Shown here piece by piece: positions 47,241 through 58,608 of a DNA stretch of 64,000 nt. Each line of letters opens with the position of its first letter. Within the stretch, counting starts at the first letter, position 1. Location of the stretch: the NCBI RefSeq assembly GCF_008728515.1, contig NC_044985.1:77166155-77230154 (forward strand), read 5' to 3'. A program made the position numbers and the translations under genes. Below the pieces are notes generated by a model that worked only from the letters and a program-made list of their open reading frames with translations, did no database searches and was not told where the DNA came from. This stretch comes from Papio anubis. Its lineage: Eukaryota > Chordata > Mammalia > Primates > Cercopithecidae.

Positions 47241-48338
47241 ATGAGAAGGAACCAGAAAAACAGTTCTGGTAATATGACAAAACAAGGTTCTTTAACACTC
47301 CTTCAAAAAATCACACTAACTCATCAGCAATGGATCCAAACCAAGAAGAAATTCCTGATTTACGTGAAAAAGAATTCAAAAGGTCAGTTATTAAGCTAAT
47401 CAAGGAAGCACTAGAGAACATTACAGTCCAATTTAAGGATATAAACAAAAAGTGATACTAGAATAAAAAGTCTTCAGTGAAAGACGCAGCATAAATAAAA
47501 ATAATTAAAACTTAAGGAAATAATGGACACACTTAGAGAAATGTAAAATGCTCTGGAAAGTCTCAGCAATAGACTCCAAAAGGAACCTTCAAAACTATGC
47601 AAATACATAGAAATTAAATAACCTGCTCCAGAATAAATAACCTGCAATAGAATCAAATAAGCAGAAGAAAGAACTTGAGAGCTCAAAGATAAGGTTTTTG
47701 AATTAACTCAGTCCAACAAAGACAAAGAAAAAATAATTAGAAAAAATGAACAAGCCTACAAGAAGTCTAGCATTATGTTAAACAACCAAACCTAAAAATA
47801 ACTGGTATTCCTGAGGAATAAGAGAAATCTGAAAGTTTGGAAAATGTATTTGGGGAATAATCAAGGAAAACTTCCCTGGCTTTACTAAAGACAGACATAC
47901 AATAAGAAGCTCAAAGAACACCTGGGAAATTCATCACAAAAAGATCATTGCCTACGCACATTGTCATCAGGTTATCTAAAGTTAAGATGAAAGAAAGAAT
48001 CTTAAGAGCTGTAAGGCCAAAGCACCAGATAAGCTATAAAGAATAGAACGAGAGCTATCATATGAACAGCAGATTTCTCAGCAGAAACCCTACAAGCTGA
48101 AGGGATTGGGGCCCTATATTCAGCCTCCTTGAAGAAAAATTGTCATTCAAGAATTTTGTATCCAGTGAAACTAAGCTTCATAAATGAAGAAAATACACAG
48201 TCTTTTTCAGACAAACAAATGCGGAGAGAATTTGCCACTACCAACCCACCACTACAAGAAATGCTAAAAGGAGTTCTAAATCTTGAAATAAATTCTGGAA
48301 ACACATCAAAACAGAACCTCTTTAGAGCATATATCTGA
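47241..48338 (+). pseudogene. L1 ORF1 pseudogene (RNA-binding chaperone)
   Basis: ORF1p is the trimeric nucleic-acid chaperone that coats L1 RNA: an N-terminal part, a coiled coil, an RRM and a C-terminal domain. Here the start ATG at 47241 opens MRRNQKNSSGNMTKQGSLTL, then the frame breaks in an A-run before the conserved ATGGATCCAAACCAAGAAG region (47330 onward). Several further stops occur. A 78-bp insertion at 47573-47650 interrupts the coiled-coil region. The C-terminal domain is still readable in the open frame 48129-48338 (RILYPVKLSFINEENTQSFS, then DKQMRREFATTNPPLQEML). It cannot produce an intact protein. Confidence 0.9.
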
Positions 48339-48396
48339 CAGGACCTATAAAATAAAAATACAACTAAAAAAAACATATATACCAGCAACAAATAAC

Positions 48397-51300
48397 ATGT
48401 TGAATGGAATAGTACCTCACATTTCAATACTAACGTTGAATGCAAATGGCCTAAATGCTCCAATTACAAGATATAGAATTGCAGAATGGATGAGAATTCA
48501 TCAACCAACTATCCTGCCTTCAATAGACCCACTTAACATAAGGACTCATATAAACTTAAGGTAAAGGGGTGGAAAAAGACATTCCATGCAAATCAACACC
48601 AAAAACGAGAAGGGGTAGCTATTCTTACATCAGACAAAACAAACTTTAAGGCAACAACAGTTAAAAACAACAAAGAGGGACATTATATAATGATAAAAGG
48701 TCTTGTCCAAAAGGAAAATATCACAATTCAAAATGTATATGAGCCTAACACTGGAGCTCCCAAATGTATAAAACAATTACTACTAGACCTAAGAAATGAG
48801 ATAGACAGCTACACAATAATAGTGGGGGACTTCAAAACTCCACTGACAGTCTAGACAGGTCATCAAGACAGAAAGTCAAGAAAGAAACAACAGATTTAAA
48901 CTACACTTTGGAAGAAATGGACTTAACTGATAGTAACAGAACATTCTACCCAACAACCACAGAATATACATTCTGTTCCACAGTACATAGAACTTTCTCC
49001 AAGTTAGACCATATGATAGGCCATAAAATAATTCTCAATAAATTTAAGAAAACTGAAATTATACCAAGTACTGTCTCAGATCGAAGTGGAATAAAACTGG
49101 AAATAACTCCAAAAGGAACCTTCAAAACTATGCAAATACATAGAAATTAAATAACCTGCTCCAGAATAATCACTGGGTCAACAAAGAAATCAAGATGGAA
49201 ATTTAAAAATTATTCTAACTGAATGACAATAGTAACACAACCTATCAACACCTGTGAGATACAGCAAAAGTGGTGCTAAGAGGAAAGTTCATAGCCGTAA
49301 ATGCCTACATCAAAAAGTCTGAAAGAGCACAAATAAACAATCTATAGTTACACCTCAAGGAACTAGAGAAATAAGAACAAACCAAACCCAAACCCAGCAG
49401 AAGAAAGGAAATAACCAAGATCAGAGCAGAACTACATGAAATTGAAACAACAACAACAACAAAACAATACAAAAGATAAATGAAACAAAATCTGATTCTT
49501 TGAAAAGATAAATAAAATTGATAGACCATTGGCAAGATTAACCAAGAAAAGAAGAGAGAAAATCAAATAAGCTCAATGAGAAACAAAATGGGAGATATTA
49601 CAACTGACACCACAGAAATACAAGATTATTCAAGGCTATTATGAACACCTTTACATGCATAAACTAGAAAACCTAGAGGAGATGGATACATTCCTGAAAG
49701 ATAAAACCCTCATAGCTTAAATCAGGAAGAATTAGATACCCTGAACAGACCAATAACAAGCAGTGAAATTGAAATAATTAAAAAATTACCAACAACAAAA
49801 AAAGTACAGGAGCAGATGGATTCACAGCTGAATTCCACCAGACATTCAATGAAGAATTGGTACCAATCCTATTGATACTATTCCACAAGATAGAGAAAGA
49901 GGGAATCCTTTCTAAATAATTCTATGAAACCAGTATTACCCTAATACCGAAACCAGGAAAGGACATAACAAAAAAAGAAAACTACAGATCAATATCCCTG
50001 ATGAACACAGATGCAAAAATCCTTAACAAACTACTAGCTAACCAAATCCAACAAGCTATCAAAAAGATAATCCACCATGATCAAGTGTGTTTCATACCAG
50101 GGATGCAGGAGTAGCTTAACATATGAAAGTCAATAAATGTGATACACCACATAAACAGAATTAAAAACAAAAAATCACATGATCATCTCAATAGATGCAT
50201 TTGACAAAATCCAGCATCCATTTTTGATGAAAGAACATTCGACAAAATCCAGCATCCATTTTTGATGAAAACTGTCAGCACAATCGGCATAAAAGGGACA
50301 TACCTCAATGTGATAAAAGCCATCTATGACAAACCCACAACCAACATAATACCGAATGGGAAAAGTTGAAATAATTCCCTCTGAGAATCAGAACAAGAGG
50401 AGGATACCCACTCTCACCACTTCTATTTGACATAATACTGGAAGTCCTAGCCAGAGCAATCAGACAAGAGAAAGAAATAAAGGGCATCCATGTCAGTAAA
50501 GAGGAAGTCAAACTGTCGCTGCTTGCTTATGATCTAATTGTATACCTAGAAAATCCTAGAGACTCCTCCAAAATGCTCCTAGAACTGATAAAATAATTCA
50601 GCAAAGTTTCCGGATACTAAAGTAATGCATACAAAGCCGTAGCTCTCCTATACAGCAACAGCAACCAAACTGAGAATTAAATAAAAAACTCAACTCTTTT
50701 TACAATAGCTGTCAAAAAAAAAAAAAAAAAAAAACCCCTTAGTGATATACCACACTAAGGAGGTGAAAGAGTTCCTCTACAAGAAAAACTACAAAGCAAG
50801 GCTGAAAGAAATCATAGGTGACACAAACAAACGGAAACACATCCCGTACTCAAGGATGGATAGAATCAATATTGTGAAAATGACCATATTGCCAAAAGTA
50901 ATCTAAAAATTCAGTGCAATTCTCATCAAAATACCATCACCATTCTTCACAGAACTAGAAAAAACATCCTAAAATTCATATGGAACCACCAAAGAGCCCA
51001 TATAGTCAAAGCAAGACTAAGCAAAAAGTACTAATCTGGAAGTACAAAAAGTTTTGGTGACTATGGCCTTATGGTATAGTTTGAAATCAGATAATGTAAT
51101 TTGTACAAAAAGTACAAATCACAATTACATGATTTTCAACTATACCATAAGGTCATAGTCACCAAAACAGTATGATACTGGTATAAAAATAGGTACATAG
51201 ACCAATGGAACAGAATAGAGAACCCAGAAATAAACTTAAATATTTACAATCAACTGCTCTTCAACAAGGTAAACAAAAACATAAAGTAGGGAAAGGACAC

Positions 51301-52319
51301 CTATTCAACAAATTCTGTTGGCATCATTGGCAAACCACATGAAGAAGAATGAATCTGGACCTTTCTCTCTGACCTTACACAAAAACCAACTCAAGATGGA
51401 TCAAGGACTTAAATATGCAGTGAGAAACCATAAAAATTCTGGAAGATAAAATTGAAAAAACCCTTCTGGACATTGGCTTAGGCAAAGATTTCATGACCAA
51501 GAACCCAAAAAACAGATGCAATAAAAACAAAGATAAATAGCTGAGACTTAATTAAACTAAAAACCTTTTGCATGTCAAAAGGGACAGTCAACAGCATAAA
51601 CAGAAAACCCACAGAGTGGGAGAAAATCTTTACCATCTATACATCTGACAAAGGACTAATGTCCAGAATCTACAATGAACTCAAACAAATTAGCAAGGAA
51701 AAAAACAATCCCATCGAAAGTGGACTAAGGGCATGAATAGACAATTCTCAAAAGAAGATATAAAAACGGCCAACAAACATATGAAAAAATGCTCAACATC
51801 ACTAATGATCAGGGAAATGCAAAACAAAAGCACAATGCAATACAACCTTACTCCTGCAAAAATGGCCATAACCGAAAAATAGATGTTAGCATGGATGTGT
51901 TGAACAGGGAACTCTTCTGCACTGCTGGTGGGAATGTAAACTAGTACAACCACAAAGCAGTATGCAGATTCATTAAATAACTAAAAGTAGAACTATAATT
52001 TGATCCAGTAATCCAACTATTAGGTATCTATCGAGAGGAAAAGAAGTCATTATACAAAAAAGATATTTGCTGATACATGTTTACAGCAGAACAATTCGCA
52101 ATTGCAAGAATGTGGAACCAGCCCTAATACCCATCAATCAACAAGTGGATAAAGAAACTGTAGTATATATACAAAATGAAATGCTACTCAGCCCTAAAAC
52201 AGAATGAATTAATAGCATTGACAGCAACTTGGGTGGGATTGGAGACTATTATTCTAAGTAAAGTAACTCAGGAATGGAAAACCAAGCATCATATGTTCTC
52301 ACTCATTAGTGGGAACTAA
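48397..52319 (+). pseudogene. L1 ORF2 pseudogene (endonuclease and reverse transcriptase)
   Basis: ORF2p nicks target DNA and reverse transcribes L1 RNA. From the ATG at 48397 an APE-type endonuclease domain can be followed (ISILTLNANGLN, then TSDKTNF, PNTGAP, VGDFKTPL). The catalytic SDH motif reads SDR (His codon now CGA, about 49076-49084), and stops such as the TAG after TPLTV occur. In the reverse-transcriptase domain, normally FADD, the motif reads AYDL (about 50522-50540), losing the first aspartate. A 21-A run (50714-50734), a 38-bp tandem duplication and an inverted duplication add breaks. The frame ends at a stop at 52317-52319. The enzyme is inactive. Confidence 0.9.
50714..50734. 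repeat. 21-A homopolymer inside L1 ORF2
   Basis: Expansion of a short native A-run of ORF2 to 21 uninterrupted A residues, likely length-variable. Confidence 0.95.
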
Positions 52320-52556
52320 GCTATGAGGATGCAAAGGCATAAGAATGAAACAATGGACTGTGGGGAGTCAGGGGGAAAGGGTGAGAAGAGGAGTGAGGGA
52401 TAAAAGACTACAAATTAGTTTCAGTGTCTACTGCTTGGGAGATATGTGCAGCAAAATCGCACAAATCACCACTAACTAAAGAACTCACTCATGTAACCAA
52501 ATCCCACCTGTTCCCCCAAAACTTATGGAAATAACAATTTTTTTTAAAGTTGCTTT

Positions 52557-54133
52557 GAAAGACAAAACAATTTCCTATCGAAATAATATTGTTTAAATAG
52601 GAAATCCCTGAAATATGGGATTTAGTATCTGTCAGTATTAACAGGCTGATAATCTTAAATGGTACCCTACACATCCTCCAAGTTTATTACCCAATCCAAA
52701 ATGATAGCCATTAAACAAGAAAATTATTTAAGATTAATAGATTAGATGCTGTTTCTCAGGAAATATGTAGTATTTTCCTGTGTGTTAACCTATCTCAAGT
52801 TCACAACTCTAATCAAGAAATAAAGATATTCCTCACCTCTGTGAGAAGCATCTATCTACCACGTTCACAAATTTAGTTTGTTCTGTATTAATGGATGAGA
52901 GTATTCAACTCAAAGCTCCAAATTTTATGTGTGTGTGTGTGTATGTGAATTATATGTCATCATCATTTTTTCCTAGGATAAAATGATTTAGTAAGCAATA
53001 TTATGTCTATGACATTTGTTAAAAATGCACGTTTTATAGAAAATCAAAATTGATAATGCTTAGCAAAGTTTAAAGTTTATAAAAAGGAAGTTTAGTGGGA
53101 AAGGTTGTGAAAACATTCCTATGTACTAAAGTAATACACATAACTTTGCAGTCATCTATCAATATATATTTATCAATACCAAAAAAATTAATAGAAGTCA
53201 AACAGCTTTCTCCCCAAGTCAATATATGGCCTACACTTATGTTTAAAATATGCAAATATTATTAGAACTCTATGTAAATGTAACCAATATTTCAATTTCC
53301 CCCTAAATGCTTGATATGCAAGTCAAAAGAATTTGGCATTGGAAAAAGAGCAAAAATATTCACTGTAATTAATACAATTACTTTAAGAATTTTTCTCTTT
53401 CACAGTATATAAAATGTATTCAAATGTTACTGAAAGGACTTCAATATTTTTGCTGCATTCTTAATTTCAGAATACTTTTGGAAATTGCCAATCTAATAAT
53501 TAATTGCAAGGTATTTTCTAATTGTTAATTTAATCTGTCCTACTTCAAATTCATGTAAAATACATATCTCCCAAGGCTGCTACAAAGTTTCATGTCCTTA
53601 TTTTAAAGTATTTTAATTATATTGTCTGTTAGGTTATTAAAGAAAAAAAAAAAGGTGGTCTGTATCCTTTCTCAGAATTAGCTCTAAGCTTTGATGGAGA
53701 GTAAAAGTATGACTCTTCCTAAGACTGATTTGCTTAGTATACAGTTTCTAGTATACTGGAAATTAAGCATAGTTCAAAATCAAAATAGCACATCTTGTTT
53801 CAAGAGGTTGAAGAGAGATATCTTGCATTACATCATATTTTTCAAGTTAAATCACAAGCATCTTATAGAAGGTTTAACAACAATTTCATAATCTTCACTT
53901 CCTCTTGCATCATTATGCGTATGTCTTTTACCTCCACATCCTTCATACTAAAACTTTCGTATTCTCTAACATTTATTATACTATTATTTACATAATTGTT
54001 TTTCTTCTATCCCCCAGAAGAAATGAAACGTTCATATTTCATATTGTCAAAATGCTTTCAACATAATTCTACAAATTATCTTTTTTTATTCTGTCTTCAG
54101 CAATGGAGGTTCAGTTTGAAACTAGGGAATGCT
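52557..54133. other. No gene recognised
   Basis: AT-rich unique-looking DNA with a short TG run near 52929-52945. Confidence 0.5.
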
Positions 54134-54415
54134 GGCCAGGTGCAGTGGCTCATGCCTGTAATCCCAGCACTTTGGGAGGCTAAGTGCTGGATGGATCACC
54201 TGTGGTTAGGAGTTCGAGACCAGCCTGACCTACATGGTAAAACCCTATCTCTACTCAAAATACAAAAAATAGCTGGGTATGGTGGCACATGCCTGTAATC
54301 CCAGCTACTCTGGAGGCTGAGGCAGGAGAATTGTTTGACCCTGGGAAGTGGACATTGCAATGAGCTGAGAGTGCGCCATTGCACTCCAGCCTGAGCAACA
54401 AGAGCAAAACTCTGT
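54134..54415 (+). repeat. Alu SINE (AluS-like), sense
   Basis: Full two-monomer Alu, carrying a small insertion in the left monomer (AAGTGCTGGATGGATC), whose A-tail has turned into the large GAAA/GGAA array that follows. Confidence 0.95.
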
Positions 54416-54417
54416 GA

Positions 54418-54496
<79 letters not shown>

Positions 54497-54613
54497 GAAG
54501 GAAGGAAGGAAGGAAGGAAGGAAGGAAGGAAGGAAGGAAGGAAGGAAGGAAGGAAGGAAGGAGAAAGAGAGAAAGAGAGAAAGAGAGAAAGAGAGAAAGA
54601 GAGAAAGAAAGAG

Positions 54614-54671
<58 letters not shown>

Positions 54672-54698
54672 GAAGGAAGGAAGGAAAAGAAAAGAAAG
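54416..54698. repeat. Compound GAAA/GGAA microsatellite, 283 bp
   Basis: Sub-blocks in order: GAAA units (about 54416-54495), GGAA units (about 54496-54561), an octameric GAGAAAGA block (about 54562-54616), GAAA units again (to 54671), then GGAA and AAAAG units. The plus strand is all purine and the minus strand all pyrimidine for the whole array. The two long frames across it (54305-54736 minus; 54414-54800 plus) are Ser/Phe/Leu- and Lys/Glu/Arg-rich repeat translations, not genes. Confidence 0.98.
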
Positions 54699-55959
54699 GC
54701 CATATTATCCAGTGTCTTAGATGAAATGATGACCAAAAGAGAAAAGAATAATATTAATACACAGAAATTAATTATGCTTTTGTTAGCTTTAGGAAGATAG
54801 GACTAAGAAAATAATTACAAGGATGAGAAAACCATGATTCTGTTGCACAGCTGTGCATATTCACAAACATGGAAGGGAATGCCTGTTTGATTTTCATCTC
54901 AGCTTCTCAACTTCTCATTTTAAGGAAGTAAGCTAAAAATCTCAAATGAAAGTGTTTCGAAAAATTAATGTTCTACATTAACTTGATTTGAACTGTTGTC
55001 CTTTTTATTTAAGAATTTCACTACCTACCCAAAATAGAAAATAGAAATGTGAAAGGCAGCATATGATTCATGATCATAAGAGGAAATCATGAGACGGGAC
55101 TTCAGGAATAGTGGAGTGACAATATCTGTAATTTTGTTGCTCCATAAGAGCAACAGAAATGCTAGGAAAATTTTTCAAAGTTAGTGTTTATAGAACTTTG
55201 AAAATTCACCTAAGAGTGAAAAAATAAAGCAATATTTATTCAATAAAAACTGCTGAACCTCCAAAATAATAGTAGAATTTGTCACACTATAACTAGCATT
55301 TTCTCTTCCATTCCCACATCCAGCTCCATAGTGCCCTTGAAAACCAGTAGACTTGCAACCAAGGTAGTTGTGAAAAACACCTGTCTTCCAACTTGCAGAG
55401 GGAGAAGACAGGGTTGAGATGTCCTCTACAGAACATTGTGACTTTTTGACATGTATTTCAGCTTCTATAAAAATCTTCATAAACAGAGCATTGCTTTTAT
55501 TTGATCTGACTCTGAGCCCAATTCCCTTAGGACATTTGTTGAAAACAATCAATGGCAACTGCTTAACTTCACAGTTGCTTGAGATTGCAATATCAGTAGT
55601 GAAAAAAAGAGCCTTGTCAAAAATTTAAAAGAAAATTCTGGAGTACAGGATGCCCAGAGTTGGCTTTAAAAAGCTCTAACATAATTCTTCAGATCCAGAA
55701 GTATTTGCACATGTGCAGACTTGTGTGAATGTACAAGAAATTACTCAGTGGTCCCCAATCTCTCAACTCTGGCTGATTTTAAGGATCTGAGCAAGTAGAA
55801 AGTAAATGATAAGATAGATTTATAGATTGCTGGAGTGTTGAAGGTGTGTCCAAACACACAGTCCACATCCCCCAATAAAGGATGGAAGACACTCTGGTTA
55901 AAGGTATTTAAGGAACTCTCTGGTAAGCATTAGCTGACCATTACCCTACCTGAGCAGAA
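54699..55959. other. No gene recognised
   Basis: Frames at 55181-55558 (minus) and 55419-55628 (plus) overlap each other and show no family features. Part of the higher-coordinate side may already belong to the old L1 that follows. Confidence 0.45.
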
Positions 55960-56700
55960 ACCCTCAGGATATACAGACTTTAGAAAATTAGAACAGGAAA
56001 GTTATTAAACAAATAGTGACACCACAAATTAATCCATAAAACAGCAACACCAGCAAATCTTGAGGTGAAGTGTATATGTTTTATTTTTATGTTTTTTCAA
56101 TATATTATCTAAAATATCCAATTTTTAACAGAAAATTATGAGACATAAAAATAAACAGAAAAATATGGCTTATATACAGGAAAAAGGTAGTCAATTGAAA
56201 CTTTTTTTAGGAGCTTAGATGTTGGAATTATTATAGAAAGACTTTAAAATGGCTATTATAAATATGTTCCAAGACTAAAAGAAAAATTATCTAAAGAATT
56301 TACAAACTAGATGACAGCAATGTCTCACTGAAAAAGAATATTAAAGAATATTAATAAAGGGATAGAAATTATAAAAAAGAGCTAAATAGAAATTCTGAAG
56401 TTTAAAGATATAAAAACTGAAATGAATTTCACTAGATGGTCTCAAAAGCAGATTTGAACTGTCAGAGAAAATATCAGTTAGATATTTTGCCATAGATCAA
56501 TTAACACTATACATTCTTAGGAATAGAAATATTTTAAAAGAATTAAAAAAGAACAGATTTTGATGTTCATTCTCTTCAGGGAATAGCAGGACACCATTTA
56601 ACATACCAACATACTCATAGTGTAATCCCAGAAGAAGAGGGAAGAGAGAGAAAATCACAATGAGCAGTTGAAAAAATCATGACCAATACTTCCTAATTTT
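55960..56700 (+). repeat. L1M: Old L1 (L1M or HAL1) ORF1 region, sense
   Basis: The order GGAATTATTATAGAAAGAC, TTTAAAATGGCTATTATAAA, TAAATAGAAATTCTGAAG, AAACTGAAATGAATTTCACT and CCCAGAAGAAGAGGGAAGAG follows the ORF1 coding region of old L1M/HAL1 elements. It is heavily mutated. Since HAL1 lacks ORF2, the presence of an L1M 3' end at 57113 makes L1M slightly more likely than HAL1. Confidence 0.5.
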
Positions 56701-56704
56701 GAGC

Positions 56705-57112
56705 AGTTAAAAAATTGTGGTGCACACACGCACACATACCCAAACACACAAACACTGTAATACTATTCCGCCATACAAAATTAAATCTTGTTTTTTGCAG
56801 CAACATGTATGGAACTGTATTTTAAGTGAAACAACTCAGAATTAGAAAGTCAAATACCACATGTTCTCACTTTGCAGTGGGAGCCCAATAAAGTGGACAC
56901 ATGGATAGAGTGTGGAATCATAGTATTAGAGACTGGGAAATGCAGAAGAGTGGGAGGGGGTGAGGGATGAGATATAACTTAATGGGTACAATATATACTA
57001 TTCCACTGATGGTTATACTGAAAGCCTAGATTTCACCACCATACAATATATCCATGTAACAAAACTGCACTTGTACCTTCTAAATTGATACAAATAAAAA
57101 ACATTTAAAAAT
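56705..57112 (+). repeat. L1: L1 3' end (L1MA/L1PB grade), sense, nested
   Basis: CA-rich start, then TAATACTATTCCGCCATACA, GCAGCAACATGTATGGAACT, CACATGTTCTCACTTTGCAG, GGGAGGGGGTGAGGGATGAG and CATGTAACAAAACTGCACTT, the C-terminal end of ORF2 and the 3' UTR of a younger L1. It is flanked on both sides by older L1M sequence, as if inserted into it. Confidence 0.7.
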
Positions 57113-57917
57113 AGGCAAATAATTTGGATAAATGTATCATCAGAAATGATAAACAAATCACTAATAATCACATGTAAATATGTTCAACATCTTTAGTCAT
57201 TAAAGAAAGAAAAGCAACACCACAGAGCAAGGACACCTGACACTCACTAAAATAGCCAAAATGAAAAAAAAAACAAAAACATGGTAACTTTCACACATTG
57301 CCAGTGGAAATGTAATATAGTGCAATCTATTTCAAAAACTGTGTGGCAATCTTCAAAATGTTAAACATAGAGTTACCTTACAACCCAGCAATTCCACATA
57401 CAGATATGTGCTCTGCCAAAATAAAGAAGATATATGTCCACATAAATATTTGTTCAGAAATGCTGTTAGCAGCATTGTTGGCAATAGCCAACAAATGGAA
57501 ACAACACAAATTTTTATCAGCTGAATAAACAAAAATGAGTTGTATCACATATGAAATATTAGTTATCAAAATTAACAATTATATGTGCCTCAAAATTGAA
57601 AACTGCATACTAAGTGAAATAATACAGTCACAAAAGAGTATATATTGTTTGATTATATTTATTTGAAATGTGAAGAATTGGAAATCCCATAGAGACATAA
57701 AGTAGATTGGTATTTGCCTAGAATTGTGCTTGGGAATAATGAATGTACTACTCATGGTTCCAAAGGTTTCACTTAGGGGTAATAAAAATGTTCTAAAATT
57801 AAATTGTTTTGATGTTTATGTAACTTTGTAAACACAATAAAGTCAGTGTATTGTAAACTTTGAAAGGTTAATTTTCTGTAATGTGAATTATATCTTAATA
57901 AAGCTATTTTTCAAAAG
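57113..57917 (+). pseudogene. L1M: Old L1M ORF2 C-terminus and 3' end, sense
   Basis: The open frame 57343-57528 includes ELPYNPAIPHTDMC and AALLAIANKWKQHK, recognisable counterparts of the L1 ORF2p C-terminus. The segment continues through AAGTGAAATAATACAGTCAC and TGAATTATATCTTAATAAAG to an L1M-type end. It is diverged and non-functional, and probably the second half of the element begun at 55960. Confidence 0.7.
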
Positions 57918-57922
57918 TATCA

Positions 57923-58202
57923 GGCTAGGGGTGGTGGTTCATGCTTGTAATCTCAACACTTTGCGAGGTCATGGCAGGAGGATTGCTTGAGGGCTGAAAA
58001 ATATAGCAAGACTCCTTCTCTACAAAAATTAAAAAAAAAAATAATTATCTAAGTGCATGCCTGTATCCCAGCTACTTGGGAGGCTGAGGTGAGAGGATCA
58101 CTTGAGGCCAGGAGTTGAAGGCTGCAGTGAGCTATGATCACACCACTGCACTCCAGCCTGGGTGACAGAGTGAGATCCTGTCTTCCAAAAAAAAAAAAAA
58201 AA
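57923..58202 (+). repeat. Alu SINE (AluJ-like), sense
   Basis: Strongly diverged left monomer (with GAAAAATATAGCAAGACTCC), an A-rich linker, a better-kept right monomer with GGCTGCAGTGAGCTATGATC (AluJ signature) and a 16-A tail. Confidence 0.95.
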
Positions 58203-58283
58203 GTCAAATGTACTTGGTAATTAAAATAGTTACATAGTAGTGATTACACAAATAATTATAAAAACAATTCTAGTTTATAAACT

Positions 58284-58608
58284 TTGATTTTTTAAATTTT
58301 TGAGACAAGATCTCTCTCTGTTACCCAGCCTGGAGTGCAGTGGCCTGATCACAGCTCAGCTCACTGCAGCCTCGATCTCCTGGGCTCAAGTGATCCTTCC
58401 ACCTCAGCCTCCTGAGTATCTGGGACCACAGGTGTGTGCTATTTTTTGATCACACCCAGCTATTTTTTTTTTTTTTTTTTGCATATTTTGTAGAGACGGG
58501 GTTTCACCATGTTGCCCAGGTTGGTCTTTAACTCCTGAGCTAAAGCAACCTGCCTGTCTCAGCCTCCCAAAATGCTGAGATTACAGGCATGAGCCACTGT
58601 GGCCTGCC
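58284..58608 (-). repeat. Alu SINE (AluJ-like), antisense
   Basis: Antisense Alu with TTGAGACAAGATCTCTCTCT start, AluJ-type GCAGCCTCGATCTCCTGGGC and GTGATCCTTCCACCTCAGCC positions, and a long T-run in the linker. A GGTGTGTGCTATTTTTTGAT segment is an insertion near the linker. It lies about 80 bp from the sense AluJ, forming an inverted pair. Confidence 0.95.

Larger units (their letters stand above)
45816..52556 (+). mobile_element. L1: Full-length L1 retrotransposon (L1PB grade) with perfect 12-bp target duplications
   Basis: The element body runs 45828-52544 (about 6.7 kb), bounded by identical 12-bp direct repeats TAAAGTTGCTTT at 45816-45827 and 52545-52556. In order it carries a 5' UTR, ORF1, ORF2 and a 3' UTR ending AACTTATGGAAATAAC plus a T-interrupted tail. 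The ORF1 start (MRRNQKNSSGNM) and 5' UTR differ from modern L1PA and fit an older primate L1PB-type lineage. The preservation of both ends identifies a complete target-primed insertion later damaged in place. Three secondary rearrangements lie inside (47566-47650, 50203-50270, 51051-51168). Confidence 0.9.

Noticed and set aside
54305..54800. Two long overlapping frames (143 and 128 residues)
   Set aside because: They are translations of the GAAA/GGAA microsatellite: Phe/Ser/Leu on one strand and Lys/Glu/Arg on the other.
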